Source of the DNA: Hydra vulgaris
Taxonomy: Eukaryota; Cnidaria; Hydrozoa; Anthoathecata; Hydridae
NCBI RefSeq assembly: GCF_038396675.1
Contig: NC_088926.1
Coordinates: 8,712,001 to 8,776,000 of the forward strand
Direction of reading: 5' to 3'
DNA length: 64,000 bases
Shown: positions 47,639 through 61,079 of the stretch, one piece after another
How the letters are laid out: every line of letters begins with the position of its first letter
Position numbering within the stretch: position 1 is the first letter of the stretch
Made by a program: the position numbers and the translations under genes
The notes under the pieces: model-generated
The model's input: the letters and a program-made list of their open reading frames with translations, nothing else
Database searches by the model: none
What the model was told of the DNA's origin: nothing

Positions 47639-47833
47639 TTACCGTGTTACATTTACCTTGTGATGATACAATAATGCTCTGTGGAACACAACGTCTTGGT
47701 TGGATGTGGACTGTATTGATGTAATGAAACACTTGTTGTATTTCACTTCTTGTATTGATGTTCTTCGATAAAACTCTTTGATAAAACTCACTTCGATAAA
47801 CTGTCTTGATAATACTGACTGATTGACTTCCAT
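47639..47833 (-). CDS. 64-codon leader ORF of Tc1 copy 2
   Basis: Identical in translation to the leader ORF of copy 1, with the same donor (ACACG/GTAAGC) and acceptor (ATCAAG/TGCAAAA) that would fuse it to the transposase. Identity over a stretch longer than random UTR drift would favour hints at constraint or simply youth. Confidence 0.4.
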   Translation of the reverse strand: MEVNQSVLSRQFIEVSFIKEFYRRTSIQEVKYNKCFITSIQSTSNQDVVFHRALLYHHKVNVTR

Positions 47834-47868
47834 ATACTGACTGAATTACATGTCGATTTACATGTCTC

Positions 47869-47875
47869 TTATATA
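47869..47875 (-). promoter_or_regulatory. TATA box of Tc1 copy 2
   Basis: TATATAA on the minus strand, 25 bp downstream of the HSE array and about 30 bp upstream of the TTCAGTC initiator-like site, as in copy 1. Confidence 0.5.
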
Positions 47876-47892
47876 GTAAAATGAACCTGTGT

Positions 47893-48066
47893 GAACATGT
47901 TCTGGAAGATTCTAGATGCTTTTTTTCGATGCTTCTGGAAGCTTCTGGATGCGTCTAGATGCTTCTGACTGTTTCTAGATACTTCTGGATGCTACTGGAT
48001 GCTTCCCGATGCTTCTTCTGGAAACTTCTGGAAGCTTCTGCATGCTTCTTGAAACTTCTGGATACT
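47893..48066 (-). promoter_or_regulatory. Heat-shock-element array of Tc1 copy 2
   Basis: Alternating TTC and GAA triplets at exact 5-bp spacing: three-unit sites at 47900-47912, 47933-47945 and 48046-48058, and five consecutive perfect units at 48016-48038. Between them the decamer GATGCTTCTG recurs in the same phase. Same position relative to TATA and leader as in copy 1. Confidence 0.7.
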
Positions 48067-48463
48067 ACCTTTAATTATTAAAAAACTTCCGTGATGTTTA
48101 CACGGACCAGACTTAAGAAAATGAAACAAACCAAAAAAGTTGCACTTGTTTTGTCTGCTGCAAAATGGCACTTGTCAACGAAATTCTGGCTGTGTTCTGT
48201 CACCTGTCAGCTGATTGCTCATGTCATGGCATGCTATGACTCCAGACTCCTGAACTGTTTGCTGTGGTAGTATAGCTCGTTTCATTTTTAAGACATGTAA
48301 AATTAGGAACACTTTTTAGCATTGTTTGATGTTGGTTGCAAATATTTTGTCCAATACTGTATATATCGTAATTCAAATTTAGTTCTTATTAATTTAGTGC
48401 TTGTCAAGCCAAATGGATTTAATAATCTGTTTTAGTTGGTTTGGTTGGAGTTACTCATTTTAG

Positions 48464-50035
48464 ATGTTGAACTGCTGTTTTTATTTAGGCTTCATGAGTG
48501 TCACAAGAAACGAAATTCACCAGTTTATCAGACTCAACAGTCTGTCAATACATAAAAAAGAAGACAGTATACTTTTATACAACTTTAATAAAGAATATGA
48601 TTTGAAGTTTCATGGTAAAAAGTTTGAGAGTCAATTTCATTTAATTATTTCTGAATATGGTAAAAGATGGGCTCAAAGTTAACGAACCGATGCAAAGTTT
48701 GTTAGGAAGAAATCAGCTTGGCTTGAAAATGATTTTAATACATTAATGAAGGAGAGTAAAAATAAACAACTCGACCTACATTACCATTTGAAGATTCGTC
48801 TTCAAAAGCAAAGAAAAGAAAAGTTGCAACTTTGTCAGCTTCAAATTCTTGTGAGCTGTTGTTTGCTAGTGGCGCACACCTGTGGAAAGAAGGTAGAAGA
48901 AAAAGAGAGGTGTTTGCCTAGTCGTGAATCATGGGCAGCAAAAGATTACTTTGCAGGCATTAATTTCCAAGCATTGGTAGATCATACTGTGCTGCGGTTG
49001 TTGGAAGTACAACATGATGTTATCAATTCGTTTGTTTTTGATAGGCTAATTCTGAGGTCAAAGGTAGGTTTTGATGGGTCAACTGGGCTAAGCATTTATA
49101 CACAAGTTACTGATGAGCTGGAAAACAGAAGCTTTTTCCAAGAAGCAAGTTTGTTTCTAACTTTCTTTGTACCACTTGAATTGACAGGATTCTCTGAAAA
49201 CTTAACTGTTTTTCACAAAGTTGATGTTACCATGATAGATGGAAAAGTAGCCACTGCATTATCTTCAGTTACTAATTCTAGTCAGTGCTGCTCAGTTTGT
49301 GGTTTAATACCAAGTCAAATGAACCAACTTAATATTGTTTGCAATTTGCCATTAACTCCGACCGTATTGGAGTATGGCTTGTCAACACTTCATACATGGA
49401 TTCGTAGCATGGAGTGTTTGTTAAAAGTTGGCTACAAAGCTAAAGTGAATAAATGGGCATTATGGTCAGATGCAGACAAAGAAAAAGTTAAAGCTAAAAA
49501 AAATTTAATTCAATCTCGGTTCAGAAATGAAGTTAGGCTGGTGATTGATATCCCTAGGTCTGGTGGTTCTGGATCATCAAATAATGGCACTACTGCCCGA
49601 CGTTTCTTCAGAAACGCTGAACAAACAGCAGCAGTTATAAATGTTGATGTGCATTTAGTTAAAAGGATATATATTGTGCTGTGCACTTTGTCCTCTGGTT
49701 TTTTAATTGATGCTGATAAATTAAAAGACTATTGCTTAGAAACAGCACAGCTTTTTATACAACTTTATCCCTGATACTACATGCCGCAGAGCTTGCACAA
49801 AATCTTGATTCATGGGTGTCAGGTTGTTAATCAGATGGTGTTGCCAATTGGGATGATGAGTCAAGAAGCCTTAGAAGCACGAAATAAAGAATTTAAAAAG
49901 TTCCGTGAATTTTTTCAATGAAGTGTTCGCGTTTAAAGACAAACGAAGACCTTTTACGGCGTTTTATGTGCTCATCCTTTTCTAGATGGTGCTTTGCAAC
50001 TCTTAAAAGAAAGCCATTCTTTTATTTTTTAATTT
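48464..50035 (+). pseudogene. Transib (RAG1-related) transposase, disabled
   Basis: The long open part 48746-49774 carries the Transib pattern. GFDGSTGLSIY (first catalytic aspartate, codon 49073) is followed by FFVPLEL, TMIDGKV (second aspartate, codon 49238), CCSVCG (zinc-binding pair), GLSTLHTWIRSMECLL, the strongly diagnostic GGSGSSNNGTTARRFF (49565) and LETAQLFIQLYP. TGA at 49772 replaces the tryptophan of the family LYPWYYMP. The same frame then continues with HKILIHG, MVLPIGMMSQEALEARNKEF (candidate catalytic glutamate, codon 49874) and FKKFREFF. A frameshift at about 49917 leads to KCSRLKTNEDLLRRFM. The N-terminal part (48464-48745) is interrupted by stops and shifts near 48680 and 48810. 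Family length is roughly 650-700 residues. Transib is the superfamily from which the RAG1 core is thought to derive. Confidence 0.8.
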
Positions 50036-52672
<2,637 letters not shown>

Positions 52673-52673
52673 T

Positions 52674-52766
<93 letters not shown>
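52673..52766. repeat. (TA)n microsatellite
   Basis: About 94 bp of TA joined directly to the GTAT tract. Confidence 0.95.
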
Positions 52767-52769
<3 letters not shown>

Positions 52770-52894
52770 TGTATGTATGTATGTATGTATGTATGTATGT
52801 ATGTATGTATGTATGTATGTATGTATGTATGTATGTATGTATGTATGTATGTATGTATGTATGTATGTATGTATGTATGTATGTATGTATGTAT
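52767..52894. repeat. (GTAT)n tetranucleotide repeat, about 31 units
   Basis: Nearly perfect GTAT units. Short remnants of the same motif mark the junction of the following duplication at 53879-53894. Confidence 0.95.
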
Positions 52895-53295
52895 ATGTGT
52901 GTGTTTGCATAAAGAAGCACAATAGATTGCTACAACTATTTTCAAAAAAATGATTAAAAATTTTCAATAGATAAAAAACACAGATGGTTAAAATTTCAAA
53001 GATCTTTTTTTCACTCTTTTATTTATTTTGTAAAGAACAATTTTTAAAAATTCTTTTTTATTTTTTAACTTTGCTCTTATAAATTAAATTCTTTCACACA
53101 CCTAAAATTTGAGATTTCATTCAATATCAATTTAGCGCAAATTTTTTGGCGTATACCAAACAGATATATTTTAAATTTTTCTTTTTGTAACCGTCAAATA
53201 CACTTTAGCTAAACAAACATTTGTTTATTATATATTCAATTATAAATCTGATTTTATTCTTCTGATGGGCATATAGGAGTTTTATCGTAAGTTAA

Positions 53296-53369
<74 letters not shown>

Positions 53370-53476
53370 CATTATACTATATTATATATATATACATTAT
53401 ATTATAAATATATATATATTTATACATATACATACATACATAGATGTGTGTGTATATATATATACATCATTGGCAA

Positions 53477-53558
<82 letters not shown>

Positions 53559-54295
53559 GTATATATATATATATATATATGTTTGTATATATATGTATAG
53601 AAATTCCACACGGTATGCGCTTTTTTTTCTCGCATGTAGCACATAAGGGGATTTTTTTTAGTCCCACACGATTTTTTTATAATAAATCCATCATAGGATA
53701 TAGGTGGGAAATACCGCATAATTATAGACCTTAAGTGCCACATATTTTTTAATCAAAATAATATTAAAGTAGTCGATGCCAAATGAATAAAAATCTGAAT
53801 GCTTCTATGTCAATTTTTAAAATTCTATTACTTAAATAGTAAAATTTGAAACAATCGTCGAAGTTTTCAGAGAGACTTGTATGTATGTATGTATATGTGT
53901 GTGTTTGCATAAAGAAGCACAATAGATTGCTACAACTATTTTCAAAAAAATGATTAAAAATTTTCAATAGATAAAAAACACAGATGGTTAAAATTTCAAA
54001 GATCTTTTTTTCACTCTTTTATTTATTTTGTAAAGAACAATTTTTAAAAATTCTTTTTTATTTTTTAACTTTGCTCTTATAAATTAAATTCTTTCACACA
54101 CCTAAAATTTGAGATTTCATTCAATATCAATTTAGCGCAAATTTTTTGGCGTATACCAAACAGATATATTTTAAATTTTTCTTTTTGTAACCGTCAAATA
54201 CACTTTAGCTAAACAAACATTTGTTTATTATATATTCAATTATAAATCTGATTTTATTCTTCTGATGGGCATATAGGAGTTTTATCGTAAGTTAA

Positions 54296-54365
<70 letters not shown>

Positions 54366-54472
54366 CATTATACTATATTATATATATATACATTATATTA
54401 TAAATATATATATATTTATACATATACATACATACATAGATGTGTGTGTATATATATATACATCATTGGCAA

Positions 54473-54562
<90 letters not shown>

Positions 54563-54882
54563 GTATATATATATATATATATATGTTTGTATATATATGT
54601 ATAGAAATTCCACACGGTATGCGCTTTTTTTTCTCGCATGTAGCACATAAGGGGATTTTTTTTAGTCCCACACGATTTTTTTATAATAAATCCATCATAG
54701 GATATAGGTGGGAAATACCGCATAATTATAGACCTTAAGTGCCACATATTTTTTAATCAAAATAATATTAAAGTAGTCGATGCCAAATGAATAAAAATCT
54801 GAATGCTTCTATGTCAATTTTTAAAATTCTATTACTTAAATAGTAAAATTTGAAACAATCGTCGAAGTTTTCAGAGAGACTT
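52879..54882. repeat. Tandem segmental duplication, two units of about 1000 bp
   Basis: The text from GTATATGTGTGTGTTTGC (52891) recurs exactly 1000 bp later (53891) and continues through matching sequence to GAGAGACTT (53878 and 54882). Units differ visibly only in TA-tract lengths (offset between units 996-1004). No gene inside. Each unit has two TA tracts (53299-53364, 53478-53582; 54299-54362, 54474-54588). Confidence 0.9.
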
Positions 54883-55659
54883 ATATTTCTATGGGATTTG
54901 CTACTTTATCGAATTTGGGATTAAATGTGGCGTTTTTGATCTTTCACATATTTGATGTTTTCCATCTATGACACATGTGAGATGTATCATAAACTTTATG
55001 ATAAATCTCACGAGTTCACTTACAACGAGATTTCCAAATATAAAAAAAATATTAGGTAATGAATTTATTTCAAAAGAATTCCAATTAATAAATACATTCA
55101 ATATAAATATTAAAAAAATTTATTGTTCTTTTTTTCTCATCTTCTAGTGCTCTCAGACATTTCCTGAAAAAATTATTTTTTATTATACCCTTAATCAACG
55201 AACATATGTGTTTTAATAATAATTTTTCTTAAAATATAAATTTTGCTTACAATAGATCAAAATGCATAAATCTTATTTTACCAACCTCAACTTGAAGTTG
55301 ATGCTATGTTCAATACTTAATAACTAAAAACTCAAGAACTCTTAGTTAAAATATATTATGTATAAATTAACAAATAAATTATACTAAATGATGTTGAAGT
55401 GACGTTATAAGGAGTATAACCAACATTATATTGTTAAAGTATAACATTTCTTTGCTTAACTTTATTTATTATATTTTGTAATATATTTATTACTTATTTA
55501 TTATACATTAAATGGGTACATATACACACGCATACAGATATAGGTACAAGAAAGTTGATAATTTAATACTTATAATGACGAGTTTATACCTAACACATCC
55601 TAAAGTTATTCAAGTAACGTCTCAAATGCCACAAGATTTTAACCTTAGTCCTGTATTTT
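54883..55659. other. No gene recognised; one hairpin
   Basis: GTGAGATGTATCATAAA and TTTATGATAAATCTCAC (54977-55011) pair with a single mismatch around one base. Otherwise AT-rich. Confidence 0.45.
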
Positions 55660-56700
55660 TTCTATTCTAATATAATGACAATACTGAATGATTTTACTGA
55701 CAATCTTACACCCAGTGTGAGCTTATTTGCTAACAACACAATTGACAACTTTATTTGCTAACAACCCAACTACTTGACAAAAAATCAGCACCTTTTGACT
55801 GCTTAGAACTGGCAGCTGATCTTGTTTTTATAACAGTTTAAGGCCTAAAATGGCTGGCAAATTAAATCCAAAGAAAACTGAGTTGTTTAAGGCTGATAAT
55901 TATTGCAATTAAATAGTATTTGTTGGTATTTCTATATTGATGAATATCAACACTCTTACAGATTCTTCTACTTTACGCTTGGCATTTAATCTTTTAGCAT
56001 TGGCCTTTCATGAAAATCTTATATACGATCAATTGCAAAGTTTTGTTTGTTTTAAACTTTACTAGCAACTTGCCTCTATTTTATGTGTTCACAATTATCT
56101 TTCTCCTGATTCCTGATTACTCCTGATCCCTTGTTTTCTAACTCTATAAATCTCTTATTTTTCCTTGTATAAAATACTGTTTTTTGATTGAGCTGTTAGT
56201 TCTAATGATGCATTTTTTCTTGCAGACAAGGTCTAAAAAAGTATTGTAAATTAAACTTACAATACTTTTTTAGACAAGGTCTAAAAAAGTATTGTAAGTT
56301 AGACATGCTCTAGCTGCGAAGCTTGAGCCTCTGTTCCTTCACTTTAAAGTTACATCTTTTTCTTTTTTAAAAAAATACTACCATGGTGGCGTTATCAATA
56401 AACAAGCTATCATCTCTCGTTCCATCAACCAAAACTCAATCTTTCACAACTTTGTAATCATCAAAGTTGCATTCTTTTACTTTAAATGCTCTTTCATGCC
56501 TAAAAAACATTGTTTATCTAGCTTTTTTCCTTGCACATTGTTGTTTTAGGATTCTTATCTATTCATGTTCATGTTTTCCTGAATTATAAAATCTACGGTC
56601 TTTTAAGCCTTATGTTAACCACTTTCTAGGTGTTCAAATTGTTCTATGTTTTCTTTAACTCCCAACTTAAACTGGTTGCTTGCAGCCTTTCTGGAAGTGA
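55660..56700 (+). pseudogene. Jockey-like LINE reverse transcriptase remnant, heavily decayed
   Basis: NDFTDNLTPSVSLFANNTIDN (55680) corresponds to the INDL...xxKLFADDT catalytic region with the two aspartates changed to asparagine. LNPKKTELFKADN (55865) resembles the NPxKTxxxxF block that follows. Farther on, CFPELYNLRSFKPYVNHFL-like codons (56575-56630) resemble the C-terminal end of such proteins. The intervening reading is lost. Assignment rests on motif order only. Confidence 0.45.
56230..56300. repeat. Forward-inverted-forward repeat of a 24-bp unit
   Basis: GGTCTAAAAAAGTATTGTAA occurs at about 56230 and 56278, with its reverse complement between them (56257-56275). Confidence 0.8.
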
Positions 56701-57602
56701 ATTAGTTAATAAAAATTCATAAGCATGTTTATAAATTTAAATTTAAGTGTTATCTGAAAGTTTTTGCTTATTTACAAATATACTAAGTAAAATAGAAACA
56801 GAAACTAAAGAGTAAAAGGACAACATTTTTTGCCTATTGAAAATCTCTGTTCTGCGATAACATTTTAGAAGCGACAATTTGCTAAAGATACTTGATTGCA
56901 GAAGATATAAATCTAAATTAAGTTGTAATTCTATTACCTAGAATTTACCAGTAACTTAAAAAGAGAGTAAAACCGTTTATGAGATTCTGAATTTAAAAAA
57001 AAGTGCCTAATTTGAGAGAATTGTTAAATCAAAAATAAAACAAAACTTTCAGGAAAAAATTAATAAACTTACTTTACAACAACGTATGCACATGATCCAA
57101 TAAGCTAACAACTTTATTTTATTTATTTATTTATTTTATTTGCCAAACACAGAATATTCTAAAGGCAATCACTTAAAGCTATGTTAGTGGCATTTTCACT
57201 TGAAATGCTCCTAAAATGGATAAAAAAATTTATAAAATTTTTCATACACATTTGCATGACATAAGAAAACAACTATCTGTTATTACTATCTCGATAAACC
57301 TTTGTATGGCCTATTGATAAAAGATAGGGTAAAGGCTCGACTAATGATATTGTACTCAGCATTATTATCCTTTTTTCTTTCACTTTCTAAGAAAAAAAAG
57401 ATAAATGGTAAAAATAAATTATTTCAACATTATAATCTAATATTACATCTAATATAAAATAAAGTATAGTAGATAAAATTAAATAAACCTAGTATAAATT
57501 TAAATGTATAAAATTATGTATAAATATCATTTTTACTTTATAACATTTTCTTTTTTATACTAAAACTTTGCAAAACTTACAGAAATTCAGTTAAGTTCAG
57601 TC
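56701..57602. other. No gene recognised
   Basis: AT-rich with ATTTATTTATTT runs near 57115-57140. No coding evidence. Confidence 0.4.
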
Positions 57603-57619
57603 TTAGCATTATATCTATA

Positions 57620-57699
<80 letters not shown>
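57603..57699. repeat. (TA)n microsatellite
   Basis: About 95 bp of TA preceded by two TATC units. Confidence 0.95.
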
Positions 57700-57702
<3 letters not shown>

Positions 57703-57768
57703 TAATGATCAGCAGCTTGTTGTATGGCATGATCATATCATGTATTAAAAAACTGCAGCAGAAGTTTT

Positions 57769-57895
57769 AGTCTACCTAGGATTGCCAGCTGTCCGGCTTT
57801 TACAGAAAAGTATATAGTGCCAAACCTGTAAAAATAAATTTTTTTACTATGTTCTCCTTCGTAAAAGCTGGACATCTGGTAACCCTAAGTTTACC
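57769..57895. mobile_element. hAT-type MITE, 111 bp, with 8-bp target duplication
   Basis: The element 57777-57887 has ends TAGGATTGCCAGCTGTCC and the complement of TAGGGTTACCAGATGTCC, followed by the shared GCTTTTAC. Flanking octamers AGTCTACC (57769-57776) and AGTTTACC (57888-57895) differ at one base. Noncoding. The overlapping 68-codon ORF is not a gene. Confidence 0.8.
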
Positions 57896-58070
57896 ACTTT
57901 CACTTATGCTTATAAATTCATTCGATTTAAGCATAAATATGCTCATCACCAGGCCTGAAGATCACTCACCACCTAGAGTGTCTCATCACCTGCTTCAACT
58001 CAAATTGTCTAGTTATGGTTATAGTATTAGTGTTAATTATTACTGCTACAATTAGAGTTTTTCTAAATGT

Positions 58071-58234
58071 AATAAAATATTTAAAATAAAATAAATTGTG
58101 GAACACGATGCAAGTCGAACACAATGCAAAATTAAAAACACAAGTAAAACTTGTGTTTTAAATTTTTTGGGTTGTCTATAACACGATGCTTGCATCGTGT
58201 TCCACAATTTATTTTATTTTAAAATATTTTATTA
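58071..58234. mobile_element. Foldback element with arms of about 44 bp
   Basis: Left arm 58071-58114 and right arm 58189-58233 share AATAAATTGTGGAACACGAT and flanking bases, with one length difference. The spacer contains a further hairpin (ACACAAGTAAAACTTGTGT) and the right arm overlaps a palindrome, ACACGATGCTTGCATCGTGT. Confidence 0.7.
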
Positions 58235-58529
58235 TTAATTAGTCTCGCTTCATTTCTATATATCATTTAAATATTTAGATATTTAAATTTACCAGCTTTT
58301 AATTGATTATATAAGTTTTTCTTTGTATGCATTAAAGTTTTAACTTCGTCTGTTATGCATGGGTCTTTTTTAACTTTTTATTCACATCTGGCTCTTTTCT
58401 TTTTAAAATATTTAGTTCCCTCAATTTGTTATACTTTTGTAAGAAAGCACGGTCTTGGTCCACGTTTAAATCCTTAAATAATTCATATCAATTTATTAAA
58501 TTAAAACCAAGATTGTTGTTTTTAAAAAA

Positions 58530-59400
58530 AGTTTTTTTAGACTGGATTGATGTGTTAAGTGGTATGCCCTAAGACTCAGTTATTGGACCACTTTTTCTTC
58601 TTATTTTTATCAATGATATGCCATAACTTATTGGAAATTATTGGAAATTATTTTCTAGTGATAATCAACTAATTGCAAAAATAAAAATTATTAATTACTT
58701 TGTCCATGTCCACTGACATAGAACCTTTAAATGATTTATCTTAACAGTGACGAATGGATTTCAACATCAGCAAGTGTAAAGTTTTAAAGTTTCATGTGCA
58801 GATATCGTATCTCAGTGACTCTCTTTACATGGTGAAAGATCCTGGAACTCGTATTCAATTAGATAATGTCTGCGTTGAAAGAACACTCGAAACTAATATA
58901 AACAACAAGCTCAAATGGACCGACCAAATAAATGAAGAAATGCTAAAGACTAATAAGGTTTTAGAAAGCCTCAACAGAACCTTTAAAAAATTGAATGTGT
59001 GTATGTTTTTCAAACTCTACACAGTTTATGTTCTTCCTTTGTTTAAACGCATGCGCATCATATTAAAGCAGAATAAGAGGTGACTTATTCCAATATATCA
59101 AAATTTTTAAGAACTTTTATATAGTTAAGTGAAAAAATCTTACTCTCGGCCCTTTAACAGCTAATAGTTCAGTCGGTGTTCTACGCGGTGCCGAATGCAG
59201 AATCCATACAGAAATTACTAGGAATTCAGTCAGACGTAACTTTTTAAGCAATTGTATAGTGGCTTTTTGGAACAGTCTACTAGATTTCACTATTGGTTAA
59301 AAGTCGGTTCACTAATCCAAAAATTATTTTGACAAATTGTTTAGTTCAATTGTTCGTCGGTCTTCTATAGTCTTGACTAACTCCTACCTCATAAAAGTTT
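58530..59400 (+). pseudogene. LINE reverse transcriptase remnant (C-terminal half)
   Basis: DWIDVLSGMP.DSVIGPLFLL (58540-58600) and FINDMP (58607) match the [22 protein letters not shown] palm region. FNISKCKVLKFH (58759), a GVxID-like LETNINNKLKWTDQI block (58895) and LNRTFKKLNV match the thumb. RNSVRRNFLSNCIVAFWNSLL (59230-59280) matches the conserved tail RxNFFSxRVVNLWNSLP. Several stops and shifts are present and the YADD box is not legible. The largest open piece is 58754-59083. Confidence 0.65.
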
Positions 59401-60071
59401 CAAACTTTTATTGCAGAATAATATTAAATTAAATTAAAAATTGATTGACTTTTATAAATTATGTAAATATACATATAAATATTTGGTTTTCCTGACAATG
59501 TAACCTATCCAACAACACTTTCAATTCTTCTGAATTTAAAATAAAATTAGATGTTATTTCATTTAAAATAGACGTGTTCCTTTCTTAAAGGTAATCATTA
59601 ACTTCTATTGTTATATTTTTTAATAAAACATTAAGCAATTAAAAAATAACAAATTTAATGAAGCTTTAAATAATTATAATGTCTATAGCAAAAATGTAAC
59701 ATTTAGAAATTAAAGAACAACCTTACCGGTTAGAGTGTGTAAAGACGTGTTAGTGACAGAATGGCGTATTCAAAATCAATTAGGGATCGTTCATAAGTTG
59801 CGGAATGCTAAACTTCACTAATAAACAAAATAGAAATTATCGAAAATTTTCCCTCACAGAGCCTTAAGTTATATAAAAAACTTATAAAGATCCCTTGAAA
59901 AAAAAAAACAAGTTTAAGCCTTCAGTCTTCACATAAAAATCCATTTAGAAACTTCTATATGATTAAATACCACATAGTTCCCACATTTAATCCATATAGG
60001 ATATCTTACATGGGTTTGTAACATATATATCCCATATAAACATATAAATCCCATGCTTAACCCATGCGTAA
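59401..60071. repeat. Noncoding unit 1 of a diverged duplication around a TA tract
   Basis: AATGGCGTATTCAAAATCAA (59759) and ATGGGTTTGTAAC (60008) recur in order at 60577 and 60650 with many differences. Noncoding. Confidence 0.5.
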
Positions 60072-60800
<729 letters not shown>

Positions 60801-61004
60801 TTACGCCTTATTTAATGCTGGGTCATAACTGCAATTATAATCTGAGCGTCACAAAAACTGTTATTTCGAGTAAAACTCAACAATATGCTTATAATATACT
60901 TATTTTTTTTAAAAAACCTGAGCTTATTAAAAAAACCAGGGCTCAAATAATATACTTATTATATACTTATTTTTTAACAAAATCGGACAAAATTGGCATG
61001 ATTA

Positions 61005-61052
61005 TTGTTATTTTTATGAGCATTAATATATTAATGCTCATAAAAATAACAA
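61005..61052. repeat. Perfect 48-bp palindrome
   Basis: TTGTTATTTTTATGAGCATT followed by AATA meets its exact complement with no loop. Partial pairing continues outward (AAAATTGGCATGAT with ATGTCATGTCAATTTT). Confidence 0.9.
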
Positions 61053-61079
61053 CATGTCATGTCAATTTTTATATTTAAT

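Larger units (their letters stand above)
46323..48359 (-). mobile_element. Tc1-family element, copy 2 (2037 bp)
   Basis: The ends CAGTATCGGACAAAAC (46323) and GTTTTGTCCAATACTG-like sequence (to 48359) are flanked by TA (46321-46322, 48360-48361). Inner repeats GGACAAAACAAGTGCAAC lie near 46524 and 48130. The layout is the mirror image of copy 1: HSE array, TATA box, leader ORF, transposase. It is slightly longer because of its HSE region. Confidence 0.9.

Noticed and set aside
57849..58055. 68-codon ORF
   Set aside because: It starts inside a MITE and has no recognisable content.
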